Position numbers and translations under genes: made by a program. The notes below the pieces were generated by a model, which ran no database searches, was not told where the DNA came from, and saw only the letters and a list, made by a program, of their open reading frames with translations. DNA of 64,000 nt, taken from positions 124,001 to 188,000 of the forward strand of contig NZ_CYSP01000004.1 of NCBI RefSeq assembly GCF_001298735.1, in the 5' to 3' direction. This stretch comes from Propionispora sp. 2/2-37 (GTDB lineage: Bacteria > Bacillota > Negativicutes > Propionisporales > Propionisporaceae). Shown here piece after piece: positions 53,486 through 62,971 of the stretch (position 1 is its first letter; the number at the start of each line of letters is the position of its first letter).

Positions 53486-53524
53486 CCTTGAAAATAGAAT
53501 ACCGTTACACCGCTTACACTCAAA

Positions 53525-53563
53525 AAAATCCCACTTCCGGCAAATGCCTTGAAGCGGGATTTT
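53525..53563 (+). terminator. Terminator of the PHP gene
   Basis: AAAATCCCACTTC (53525-53537) pairs with GAAGCGGGATTTT (53551-53563) with one mismatch; T-run is within the right arm. Confidence 0.75.
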
Positions 53564-53643
53564 GCTGTTAAAATCGAATAGAGGCATCGACCGTATAGCA
53601 GCACGTCTCTAATATCGTTGTTACGTTGCCTTAATCAAACCAC

Positions 53644-54375
53644 TCATCCGCCAATCACAATGGTTAAGCCCTTTGTTTCCGCTGCATCCAAAAACGTATT
53701 CAGCAATTTTTTATCTATGTTACCATCAATAAAATTATATTTTTTCCCAATCTGATTATACTTATTTTTTCCCAATGTATGGTACGGTAGTAAATGTACC
53801 TCTCTCACTTGGTATTGGACTGCCAGTGCAAACATCTGCCGCAATGTTTCGCCGTTGTCGTTAAACGTAGGTATTACAGGAATGCGCAGGATAAGCTTAG
53901 CCGGACTTTGGGCTGCAATGTATTCAAGGTTTTTCAGCACTTTATCTAATTCTGCTCCGGTAACTTCTTTTAATACCCTCCGGTCTGTATGCTTAAGATC
54001 AAATAAAAATAAATCGATATAGGGCTCAGCTTCAACCATTTTAGCCATATCTACATGGCCTGTGGTTTCAACTGCGATATGCAGCCCTTGTTGCTTGCTT
54101 TCCCTGATCAGAGTTAAAAATCCCTCATATTGCACGAAAGGCTCTCCGCCGGAAATAGTTAAGCCGCCATTGGATTCCTGATAATACTCCATGTCTTTCA
54201 TTACTTCGGCTATTATTTCAGCTATCGTTCTGTTTATACCGGCAAAGCGTATGGCATTATGCGGGCATAAATCCCCGCATATCTGGCATTCGCCGCATAA
54301 GCCCCGGTTAATTCGTGCCGCCAAGATAACGCACCCCGCCGTCCAGTAAGGCTTTTCCTCTGGCGATGCAGTCAT
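53644..54375 (-). pseudogene. Truncated glycyl-radical-enzyme activase, radical-SAM motif lost
   Basis: From about 54315 downward the frame matches the C-terminal two thirds of a GRE activating enzyme: a ferredoxin-type cluster (NRGLCGECQICGDLCPHNAI), then GGLTISGGEP, FLFDLKHTD and LPYHTLGKNKY. The normal N-terminal part with CxxxCxxC, present in the intact activase at 62008, is missing. The first codons of the open frame overlap the preceding GRE gene in another frame and are not activase sequence. Without the SAM cluster it cannot install a glycyl radical. Best read as a remnant of a deletion. Confidence 0.85.
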
Positions 54376-55879
54376 CCGTCAAAATACTTGTGAACAAAAA
54401 AGAAGCTTGCTCATTCATGATCTTATAGGAGTGCACTTGTGCCTGTGCCGCTAAATCAAAATAGTAATCCAACAGTCTTGTATACTGATTATAAAATTCG
54501 GCAAACGTTGTAAATGCTTCTACCGGCTTCATGCTGACAGGTCCGGATTTTTTTACATGATCTACCGGATCAATGCCTTCATTTAAAGCTATCGTCAGGA
54601 GCTTCAAAAGATTAATACAAGTATTGGGAGTTCCCGTGCTCTGTCCCTGGATGACAAATTCCCCGCAGCCGAAGGGGACATATTGCTCAGCCGTTTTTTC
54701 GTCTACATTCATAGCATACATAACTGCCGGAATATTTACTTCATCATTATACAAAGTCGGATAGGTTACTCCCGCCCCTAGTAAATCCAACGCTTGGTCA
54801 AAGATATCCTCCGGCGTATCCTTCGTTATTCTTAGTGTAAATTGTGGTTCTACATATCTGCATTCTTTGGTTACCTGCATTGCCAGTCTGGCGAACAGGT
54901 CGGCTGCATCGGGATTCTTCCGCCCCCTGCCGCCAACGATAATCCGGCCGTTAACAGTCGTCCTTCTATTTTCAATTAACGTCCACAAGGTTTTTAGATA
55001 ACCATGTGCTTCTTTTTCCGTAATTACACCATTCTCCAGATCTTGCTTTAAGTATGGGCCCAGGTAATCATCCAGCCTTCCGTAGTTTATAACTCCCGCC
55101 AGTAATGCATATAACCAAACTAATTGCAAGGCTTGATGGAAGGTTTCCGGTTTGTTATTTTTTATTTTTTCTAAACTGGTATGAATTAGCTGCAGTTCTT
55201 TATTCCTGGCCGCATTTGCCGCTACGCAATGCCTTTCTACCATTTGCTGCAAATATTCCATGCATTCCACCAATAAATCCAGCGCCTGTAAGGCTGCTAT
55301 ATAAAAATAATTAGCCGAATCTTCCTGCAAGTGGTTATTGATAAGCTGCTTCAAGCCGCCAACGCCCAATGTCAGTAACCTGGGATAATCAAGCATCATA
55401 CCGCTTAGCCTTGCCGTAGCAATAAGCGGATACTCACAGTCAACAAACCGGCCAATGGTAGCCTCCGTCAAAACATCTTTACCGTATAAAACCTTGGTAT
55501 CATTTTCACTCCAGTAATTATAAAGCGTATCGATACGTTGTTTTATACCGTCATCGGTAAACTGCTCTTGAAATTCTCTCAATTTATGGAAAACGCAATA
55601 ATGTCCAACGCCGCCAACCGAGGTTACACAACCAAAACCAACCGGCAAAAAATCCAAACGCCCGACAATCATATCCTCAGCTTCCATTTCTCTAAATAAT
55701 ACGGGATATATCGTCCTTAGGCATTGCACTTCCCGTAGTTCTTTCGGCAAGGCAGCGGTTTCTCTGTGCACCCGGGTATAATTCTCCATAATTTCCAACT
55801 GGGTCAGCAATGGCTTTTCACACGGCAGCTTTTTGCTGACCTCAACGTTTTGCACGCCATCGACATTAACCCTTTTCAT
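54308..55879 (-). pseudogene. Truncated glycyl radical enzyme lacking its glycyl-radical domain
   Basis: This 523-aa frame has a normal start (ATG after AAAGGAGT) and the GRE barrel with the active-site Cys C405 and E407 in VPFGCGEFVIQG, a GCGE variant of the usual GCVE. It ends ARGKALLDGGVRYLGGTN then TAA, where complete GREs (about 800 aa) continue for some 270 residues to the radical Gly (RVxGY). The stop falls at the join to the activase fragment. The substrate class is not recognised. It follows nanE and a DeoR gene. Confidence 0.85.
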
Positions 55880-55880
55880 A

Positions 55881-56630
55881 TCAATGTTTACTCCTTTCGG
55901 CTTCGCGCCAGTTGCTTTTAAATCCGTTCAATAAATCCACAAACCGTTTTGCCGTAAGATGCGGCCGGGTAATGGCACTACCTACCACGACGGCGTGGGC
56001 CCCTAAAAAAATACATTTCATCGCATCTTCCGGCGTATAGACATGCCCTTCCATCATCATATACACCTCATCGCCGAAATCCCGGCACATACGGGCAAAT
56101 TCTCTTAGATCCGGCTGTTCGATATGCTTGGTTTGCTCCGTATAACCATATAAAGTGGGCGCTACAATATCGGCGCCTAAAGCGATCGCCCGTTTCGCCT
56201 CGTCATAAGTGGAAATATCGGCAAAAACAATGGCTGCCGGTATTTCTTTTTTTACCAGCGGCAGCAACTCATAAGCCGGCCTTCCCTCCCGTGTAATCCT
56301 GCTGGTGCAGTCTAAGGCAATAATCTCGGCCCCTGCCTCCCAAACCTGTTTACAAGCCTCTAACGTCGGGGTAATAAACACATCGGTATCCTCACGCCAG
56401 ATTTTATATAATCCGATTAGCGGTAAATCAACTTTGCCCTTAATCGCCTTGATCTGTTCCGGCGTGTTGGCACGAATGCCCACAGCACCGGCCCACTGAG
56501 CGGCTTCCGCCATTTTTACCACCATATCTTCCGTATAAATCGGATCATCCTTTTGCACCTGGCAGGATACGATTAATCCCCCTTTCATACTTTCCAGCAA
56601 ATTTCTCTTATTTACTTCCGCTGTTTTCAT
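55881..56630 (-). CDS. nanE: N-acetylmannosamine-6-phosphate 2-epimerase family protein
   Basis: This 249-aa TIM-barrel enzyme has the NanE sequences GGLIVSCQV, GAVGIRANTPEQIKAIKGKV, PLIGLYKI, IALDCTSR, and VVVGSAITRP. NanE interconverts ManNAc-6-P and GlcNAc-6-P. Catalytic Lys lies in GLYKIWRED and the Glu in MEGHVYTPED. It is one base upstream of the damaged GRE gene, so its substrate may be a product of that pathway and not sialic acid; no other nan genes are here. The start at 56630 follows GAGGAGAGAGG. Confidence 0.9.
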   Translation of the reverse strand: MKTAEVNKRNLLESMKGGLIVSCQVQKDDPIYTEDMVVKMAEAAQWAGAVGIRANTPEQIKAIKGKVDLPLIGLYKIWREDTDVFITPTLEACKQVWEAGAEIIALDCTSRITREGRPAYELLPLVKKEIPAAIVFADISTYDEAKRAIALGADIVAPTLYGYTEQTKHIEQPDLREFARMCRDFGDEVYMMMEGHVYTPEDAMKCIFLGAHAVVVGSAITRPHLTAKRFVDLLNGFKSNWREAERSKH

Positions 56631-56652
56631 ACCCTCTCTCCTCACTGATCTT

Positions 56653-57414
56653 TTATTTACAAATAATCATGTTGTTAGGCTTTTTCTTGTTCGCCGGAAA
56701 ACTATTTACAAACAAAGTATCAAAGTCCGTTACTTCAGCCCAAGTGGCTATCCCTTTTACCATGTATTTGGAGTCATCCACCAGAAGATGTTTGTGATTG
56801 GAGCGTTTCATAACAGCAGTTTTTATCGCCCCTATATCAAAATCCACTGTAAAAATTTCACCATGATCGAAGTCTACGCCGCTTGCACCCAAAAAGGCAT
56901 GATCAAAGCGGAACCTGCCGATTTCATCCAGCGTAACCGGTCCAAGATTCATATCGTATTTTACCTGGAACTGACCGCCTAGCACATAAATTTCTCCCCG
57001 GAATTCTTTTGCTAATTTGCAAAGCAAAAAATTACTATTGGTGACTATTTTGATTTCCTTACCGGTTAGAAAAGGGATAAGATGGGTTGGTGTCGTGCCG
57101 GAATCAATAAATATGCAATCGCCGTTTTTAATGACTTCGGCTGCCCTCGCGCAAATCAATTGTTTTTCCGCAACATTAATCGATTCTTTTTCGCCGACAG
57201 GTATTTCCGTAATACTTGACAAGGTATGGGTCAATTCTTTGTTTATCGCCCCGCCGCGTTCCCTTTGTATTTTCCCCTGTTCTTCCAATATTTTCAGGTC
57301 TCTCTGAATGGTCGATACCGAGACTTTTAGCTCATCAGACAATTTTTTTATGGATACGGAAGGCTGTCTGTTTAATCTTTCGAGAACAAATAACAGTCTT
57401 TCTTTTGCCAGCAT
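56653..57414 (-). CDS. DeoR/GlpR-family regulator of the first GRE locus
   Basis: This 253-aa regulator has a DeoR HTH (SIKKLSDELKVSVSTIQRDL then KILEEQGKIQRERGGA) and a DeoRC sensor domain (FIDSGTTPTHLIPFL, FLGASGVD, LLVDDSKY) that binds phosphorylated sugars in relatives. It heads the operon deoR-nanE-GRE-activase (22 bp to nanE) and is presumably autoregulated at direct repeats upstream. The start at 57414 is preferred after GAGGTGAGGCG; GTG at 57423 is in that site. Confidence 0.9.
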   Translation of the reverse strand: MLAKERLLFVLERLNRQPSVSIKKLSDELKVSVSTIQRDLKILEEQGKIQRERGGAINKELTHTLSSITEIPVGEKESINVAEKQLICARAAEVIKNGDCIFIDSGTTPTHLIPFLTGKEIKIVTNSNFLLCKLAKEFRGEIYVLGGQFQVKYDMNLGPVTLDEIGRFRFDHAFLGASGVDFDHGEIFTVDFDIGAIKTAVMKRSNHKHLLVDDSKYMVKGIATWAEVTDFDTLFVNSFPANKKKPNNMIICK

Positions 57415-57472
57415 TCGCCTCACCTCTTCTTTTCATTATACTATTCTGCCCCCATTCAATCAATCATTTCTG

Positions 57473-57516
57473 TTCATTTTAATTCAAAATATATCTAAAC
57501 AATTCATTTTAATTCA
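57473..57516 (-). promoter_or_regulatory. Direct-repeat operator of the first GRE locus
   Basis: The 14-mer TTCATTTTAATTCA occurs exactly at 57473-57486 and again at 57503-57516, 30 bp apart (about three helical turns), 60-100 bp upstream of the deoR start. DeoR-family proteins bind such direct repeats. The rest of 57517-57823 shows no gene. Confidence 0.7.
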
Positions 57517-57823
57517 ACAAATAAGCCTCTGCCGCTGATTACTCAAGGACGGCGAAATATATCGCGGGATGTATTTCATAATACGCATTAACAACATCTT
57601 CCCTTTTCTATTTTAAGAAAAGCATACTTGGCAAGAGTGCCAGGGAAAAACAACTTTCGAAAGAAGTGCTCAAAAAAAACTGATGATCGAAATTCATTGG
57701 AAGTGCTGACTTAATTACCGTTGAAAAACAGGGAACATCTTTGTTCTATGCGTTTTCTATTGACAAACCACTATATCCCCCATAAAATGTAAATTAAGTT
57801 CACTGTGAGAGGAGGCCAAGAGT

Positions 57824-57973
57824 ATGCGTTTTGTTTCCGGCTATATGCTACATGAAGCAAAATCACCTGTTTGCGCAGTCAAATTAGTCATTCAGGGGAT
57901 ACGTATGTCCTTTTTTAAGCAAACAACCCATACCGGAAATAAGTACCGGATACTCTTGGCAATAAATAAGTAA
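57824..57973 (+). CDS. 49-aa leader ORF upstream of the MATE gene
   Basis: ATG follows GAGAGGAGG at good spacing. The peptide (MRFVSGYMLHEAKSPVCAV, later ending KYRILLAINK) has no recognised domain. It lies 120 bp before the MATE start with an attenuator-like structure between, so it may be a leader peptide whose translation controls read-through. Confidence 0.5.
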   Translation: MRFVSGYMLHEAKSPVCAVKLVIQGIRMSFFKQTTHTGNKYRILLAINK

Positions 57974-58007
57974 AGGTCAAGCGAGTCATCACTGCTTGCC
58001 GCATTCA

Positions 58008-58079
58008 GAAAGCGGTTACGCTTTCCGGAGCATAATACTACTGTCAAAAGACGCCGGTCAGGTGTCTTTTTGTCTTTTC
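58008..58079 (+). promoter_or_regulatory. Attenuator-like hairpins before the MATE gene
   Basis: A first hairpin, GAAAGCG, GTTA, CGCTTTC (58008-58025), is followed by a terminator: AAAAGACGCC (58046-58055), GGTCA, GGTGTCTTTT (58061-58070) and T-rich DNA to 58079. The ribosome site of the MATE gene follows at once. A terminator placed inside the leader between a small ORF and a drug exporter suggests conditional termination. Confidence 0.6.
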
Positions 58080-58095
58080 ACAGGAGGTAAATGAA

Positions 58096-59429
58096 TTGGA
58101 ACAAATCATTAGTTATAAAAAAATTGCCGGGCTGGCATTGCCGTTGATCCTGGCTCAATCCGTCATTGTAATGAACGGCGTGATTGACCTGGCCTTTATT
58201 GGCCCCTTGGGGACCGCTGCCATTGCTGCCGTATCCATAGCGAATTCGTTATGCGCTACCCTCTTTAATTTTCTGGAAGGATTTCGTGTTGGCACAACAG
58301 TCCTAGTTGCCAAAGCTTCGTCTGCGAACGATGCATCAAGAATAACAGCCGTACTAAAAACCGGATTATTTCTGGCGTTTATGATTGGTATATTATTGGC
58401 TGTTTTTGCCCCGTATATCAGCAATATGGTTTACGCTATTGCCGGCAATGAGCAAATCAAATATCAGGGGCTGGATTATCTTAAAATATGGCTGTGGACC
58501 ATGCCATTGATCTTATGTTCCTACGTGCTAGTCGGTTTCTTCCGGGGATTGAATGATACGGCAACACCGTTATGCAGCACCCTTGTAATTTGCTTGCTGA
58601 ATATTGTATTTGCTTACCTTTTCGTCTATGGCGGCTTTGGTTTTCCCAGTCTGGGAGTTAAAGGATCGGCTCTGGCAACTATGATCGGCAATCTGGCCGG
58701 TTTACTAGTTATAATATATCTGGCATTTAAAAAACCACTAACAAACCAATATATTAACCTAAAACAACCGTTTTTCGGGCATATTCCGGAATATGTTTCT
58801 CTTGCCGTGGATGTTGGGTTAAACACCGGTTTTACCCTTCTGGCCTTGCTGCTTTTTGTTTATGTAATAAAGCCGCTGGGAGTTACTGCTTTGGCGGTGC
58901 ATCAAATTACCCTGCAGGTTTTCAACCTTGCTTATCTTCCGGCTATGGTTTTTTAATTACAGCATCAATTATCGTGCCGCAATTATCGGAGCCCAAACAG
59001 GAACATCTTTTGCGGCCCACAATAAATCGAATAGCGAAAATGAGTCTTGGAACGGTCCTGCTTGCAAGCAGCCTAATCTTTTTCTTTGCATCAACGATTA
59101 GCAGCTTTTTCAGCCCCTCTGACAAACTAGTAGCAGAACAAGCGTCACATACACTAAAACTGGTTTGTCTGGGTCAATTATTTTCTTCTGTTTACATGGT
59201 AATGCGTGGTGCGCTTACCGGCTGCAGGGATACCCGTTTTATCGTTTACGAAGGCTTGTTTTCCAGCTATATAGTCTTTCTGCCGCTGGCCTATATATTG
59301 GCACTAAAATTAAACTACGGCATATACGGAGGGTATATGGCCTTCGTATTGTGGTGTATAACTGATTGTGCAGCACTCACTTTCAGGTTCTGCCAAAAAA
59401 GCCGGCGCAAAGTTTTACCGGCAGCCTAG
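58096..59429 (+). pseudogene. MATE-family exporter interrupted by a frameshift
   Basis: The first part (TTG start at 58096 after AGGAGGT; 286 codons) has seven or so helices of a MATE exporter and stops at 58956 after YLPAMVF. The second part continues in another frame through ITASIIVPQLSEPKQEHLL to 59429. One extra base near 58945-58955, next to a six-T run, would give AMGFLITAS and a 444-aa protein of normal MATE length. MATE proteins export drugs or metabolites using Na+ or H+. Either a real pseudogene or a sequencing error. Confidence 0.85.
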
Positions 59430-59469
59430 ATATCGTTTACTTTATCAATGTTATCACCCTGTACTTTAA

Positions 59470-59517
59470 AAATAAGCGACCTGAAGTCTCAATTAGAAGG
59501 CTTCGGGTCGCTTATTT
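59470..59517. terminator. Bidirectional terminator between MATE and GRE genes
   Basis: AAATAAGCGACCTGAAG (59470-59486) pairs with CTTCGGGTCGCTTATTT (59501-59517) with one wobble. It serves convergent genes. Confidence 0.85.
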
Positions 59518-59573
59518 GCAATTGTACATACAAACCGGTAGTAAATATAAGCGGTTCCACTTACGTTCCGTGC

Positions 59574-61982
59574 TTAATACCGTTGTTCTGTTCTGGAAAT
59601 AATATCTGCCTGCGTAGTAGGATCAAGGGTAACAAACTGTGCGCAATAGCCAGCCACCCTGACAATAACATCCCGGTATTGCTCAGGATCTTTTTGAGCA
59701 GCTTTTAACGTTTCACTGGAGATAATATTAAATTGAATATGCCACCCTTTCATAGCAACAAAAGATTTAATTAAAGCAACAAACTTTTCAAACTGTCTTT
59801 CGCCTCTTACCAGTTCCGGTGGAAGTTTTTGATTAAGCAATTGCCCGCCGGTCATTAAAATCGTCGGTAATTTTACGAGGGATCGAAAGACCGCAGTCGG
59901 TCCTTTGACATCAGTCCCCTGAGCAGGCGATGCTCCTTCAGCGGCGGGAGTCCAGGCGTTTCGGCCATCAGGTGTGGCTGCCGTTACGCAGCCCATTGGC
60001 ACATTGGAGGAAATCCCTGAGGTTGATAGTCCGTAAATTCCGCCAATCGGCCCGCGCCCATACCGGGTATTGGTATATTTCTCTATTTCATGAATATAGG
60101 ATTCATAAATCTCTCTGGCAATTGCATCGGCATAATCATCATCATTACCATACTTAGGTGCCTGCCGGAGTATTTTTTGAATTCCGGCTCCTTCCAAGCC
60201 TCTAAAGTCATTGCCTATAGCTTGCAATACGTTTTCCGCTGTCAGCATTTTATCTTCAAATATCACCTTTTTGATTGCCGCCAAAGAATTGGCCGCATTA
60301 GCCAGTCCTACCTGCAGGCCGGAGACAATGTCATAAACGGCACCGCCCTCCTTGACACTCTTGCCACGTTCGATACAGTTGTTCACCAAAGAGGAACACA
60401 GAATATCGGGAAATTCTTCTAAATTATGATCGGCAATTTTATCCAGAACCACCGACAGTTTGGTGTAATATGCTATATTTTTCTTCCAGGCTGTCCATAA
60501 CTCTTCATAACTTGTAAAGTCTGTAAGCCGGCCGTTTCCAGAAAGCAATGTCTTTCCGGTACGTTCATCAACACCATCCTGCAGGGTCAGCTCAATGACC
60601 TTCAGCAGATTCAGGAAACTCATACCTGTGCAGCGATATCCCCATTTACCGGGAACAGCTACTTCCACACAACCCACCATGGAGTAGTTGTAGGCATCCA
60701 TATATGCTACACCCTTATTTAACAAGGCAGTAATAATGACCTCATCGGAATGAAGTGCCGGCATGCCAAACCCGGTGGCAATGACATTGGCACATTCCCT
60801 TACGAACTTTTCCGGACTGTTGGCGTGTAACCGCGCTGACAAATTAGGCTGCGTCAGCTTTATTTCGCCTACACTTTCCAGGATTAAGTAACTTAATTCA
60901 TTTACCGCGTCGGAACCATCAGCATTAGAACCGCCAATCGTGACATTCTGATAAGTTGGATAGCCTGCTCCATAGCCGGAATGGGAAGTCGGCCTTATTT
61001 TTATGATCGAGAATAATTTTATCCACAGGCACTGCAGTAATTCCTTGGCAAACTCTGCGGTTGTCGCTGATTTTTGCAGATCTTGTTTATAGATCTCATA
61101 TAAATATTGATCCATTCTTCCCAGAGAAGCCGAATGTCCATTGCTTTCAATCTGAATAACCAGATGAATAAACCAGACCATTTGTACAGCTTCATAAAAG
61201 CTTCTCGGCCTTTCGCCCGGAACCCGCCTACAAATTTCGGCGATGTTCAGAAGTTCTTCCCTGCAGGTAAGATCTTGTTCATTTGCTGCCAGCTTATTGG
61301 CCAGTTGTGCATAACGTTGGGCAAATGTTATTACACTCTCATTTACTATGATAACCGATTCCCAAAACGCTTTCTTCCGTAAAGCGCCGTTTTCACTGAC
61401 ATCCAGTCTATCCAACTGCTGCTGTGCCTCGGCGATAAATCCCTTCAACCCCAGTCGTAAAGCTTTGGCAAAATCAGGTATGATATGACCGTCTCCCGAA
61501 GTCATGTTCCCCTCGCCATGAATTACTTTTACTGTTATTGCGTTTTTTACATCTTCCGGCATGATTCCATAGCATTTGTCCCGTAATGTTTTTCCTTTCC
61601 AATACTGAATGATCTGCAACAATTCTTCTCTATGCTGTTCCGGCAGATAAAAATTGTCGCCTTCCCGCTGATTGAAATTTCCACTTTGCCTCAATTCCTT
61701 TTCAATCCACTCCACCGCATACTCAGGAAAAATCGGGGCTGTTCTTTCTTCAAAAGCCTGGTTGCCAACAAGCAGTTCACCCGGTTTGATGTAAATGGAC
61801 ATATTTTCCAGTGTCTTTTGCACCAGCCGTGCCCGTTTTATATAGACCGGCTGCGCTTCATTTTCCTGATACGCCTCCGTAGCATAACGGGCTCTTTCAA
61901 CACATACCATCGGCGTCCGGGCCAAAACCGCCTCTCTTAACCGTTTTACCCTCTCACTTTTGATTTCATATTGTTTAAGCAT
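59574..61982 (-). CDS. Glycyl radical enzyme, diol-dehydratase-like (PFL2-type), substrate unknown
   Basis: This 802-aa complete GRE has the thiyl Cys C438 and E440 in MVGCVEVAVPGKWG and the radical Gly G778 in VRVAGYCAQF. H166 (SGDGHIIPD), H283 and S284 (NGHSAS) fall at the positions of glycerol dehydratase H164, H281 and S282, with matching spacing, but the position of its D447 (C+14) is a Thr (T452). It thus belongs with dehydratase-like GREs but should bind another substrate. The start at 61982 follows GGGAGAGGG. It follows the activase gene by 25 bp; the operon is divergent from a DeoR gene. Confidence 0.93.
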   Translation of the reverse strand: MLKQYEIKSERVKRLREAVLARTPMVCVERARYATEAYQENEAQPVYIKRARLVQKTLENMSIYIKPGELLVGNQAFEERTAPIFPEYAVEWIEKELRQSGNFNQREGDNFYLPEQHREELLQIIQYWKGKTLRDKCYGIMPEDVKNAITVKVIHGEGNMTSGDGHIIPDFAKALRLGLKGFIAEAQQQLDRLDVSENGALRKKAFWESVIIVNESVITFAQRYAQLANKLAANEQDLTCREELLNIAEICRRVPGERPRSFYEAVQMVWFIHLVIQIESNGHSASLGRMDQYLYEIYKQDLQKSATTAEFAKELLQCLWIKLFSIIKIRPTSHSGYGAGYPTYQNVTIGGSNADGSDAVNELSYLILESVGEIKLTQPNLSARLHANSPEKFVRECANVIATGFGMPALHSDEVIITALLNKGVAYMDAYNYSMVGCVEVAVPGKWGYRCTGMSFLNLLKVIELTLQDGVDERTGKTLLSGNGRLTDFTSYEELWTAWKKNIAYYTKLSVVLDKIADHNLEEFPDILCSSLVNNCIERGKSVKEGGAVYDIVSGLQVGLANAANSLAAIKKVIFEDKMLTAENVLQAIGNDFRGLEGAGIQKILRQAPKYGNDDDYADAIAREIYESYIHEIEKYTNTRYGRGPIGGIYGLSTSGISSNVPMGCVTAATPDGRNAWTPAAEGASPAQGTDVKGPTAVFRSLVKLPTILMTGGQLLNQKLPPELVRGERQFEKFVALIKSFVAMKGWHIQFNIISSETLKAAQKDPEQYRDVIVRVAGYCAQFVTLDPTTQADIISRTEQRY

Positions 61983-62007
61983 TCCCTCTCCCTCTTTCCT
62001 ATTTTTC

Positions 62008-62910
62008 TCATCCTCCCACATTGACGTACAAACCACCCCTTTCCAACTTTCTTTTTATTGTGGCAACCTGCTCCTTTTCGGGAGGCCCTGTTGTTTCCAG
62101 GCCATACGTTCTTCCCAGTTGTTTATATTTTTCCCGGCCCAGGGAATGGTAAGGCAATATGTGTATTTCCTTAATTCTGTTAGTCCCTGCAATTTCCATA
62201 ATACGTTCTATATTGTCCTCGCCGTCATTTAGACCGGGTATCAGGGGAACACGAATAATAATATTGCCATGGCTTTCACCTAATCGTCTTAGATTTTCCA
62301 GTATGACTTGATTATCCACCCCGGTCAGTTTCTTATGTATTTCGTTATCGGCATGTTTGATATCAAACAGGATCAAATCACAATATTTTACTATGGCAAG
62401 AAGTGATTGCAAACTGCCAAATCCGCTGGTCTCTATTGCCGTATGAAAGTAATGTTCTTTACATTTTTTTAATAGGGCGCTCACAAAGGCTTCATGCATC
62501 AGCACCTCGCCACCGGAAATAGTAACACCTCCGCCGGATTGCTGATAAAAGATCATATCCCTGCTTACTTCTGCAAAAACGTCCTCCACATTCATCCATC
62601 TGCCGGCTAACGTTAAAGCTCCCGCCGGACAAACCCGCATACATTTACCGCAAAGCCTGCAATGATTCCGGTCAATCCGGATACCGTCATCTGCCAAGTT
62701 CAGCGTTCCCCAGTCACAAGCTTGCATACAACGGCCGCATTGAACGCATTTTCCCCGGTCATAATACAGTTCATTGTCCTTTTTTTGTGTCTGCGGATTA
62801 GCGCACCATAAACACGTTAAAGGACAGCCTTTTAAAAACACCACGCTTCGAATGCCCGGACCGTCATGCAGCGCATATCTTTCAATTTCACAAACCATTG
62901 CGCTTAGCAT
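62008..62910 (-). CDS. Glycyl-radical-enzyme activase (radical SAM)
   Basis: This 300-aa enzyme has the GRE-activase start EIERYALHDGPGIRSVVFLK, the SAM cluster motif GCPLTCLWC (CxxxCxxC), and a ferredoxin insert with two CxxCxxC...C clusters (KCVQCGRCMQAC and HCRLCGKCMRVC). It cleaves SAM to place the radical on Gly778 of the downstream GRE. The start at 62910 is chosen for its distance from AAAGGGGGA; a GTG at 62934 before that site is less likely. First gene of the operon. Confidence 0.93.
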   Translation of the reverse strand: MLSAMVCEIERYALHDGPGIRSVVFLKGCPLTCLWCANPQTQKKDNELYYDRGKCVQCGRCMQACDWGTLNLADDGIRIDRNHCRLCGKCMRVCPAGALTLAGRWMNVEDVFAEVSRDMIFYQQSGGGVTISGGEVLMHEAFVSALLKKCKEHYFHTAIETSGFGSLQSLLAIVKYCDLILFDIKHADNEIHKKLTGVDNQVILENLRRLGESHGNIIIRVPLIPGLNDGEDNIERIMEIAGTNRIKEIHILPYHSLGREKYKQLGRTYGLETTGPPEKEQVATIKRKLERGGLYVNVGG

Positions 62911-62971
62911 CAGCTCGTCATCCCCCTTTATCACATTTCATTTCTTATCTCCGCATCATCTGCTTAGCAAT

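Noticed and set aside
59574-61982. Naming the intact GRE glycerol or propanediol dehydratase
   Set aside because: Most pocket residues match, but the Asp447 equivalent is Thr and no dehydrogenase or microcompartment genes accompany it, so a substrate name is not supported.
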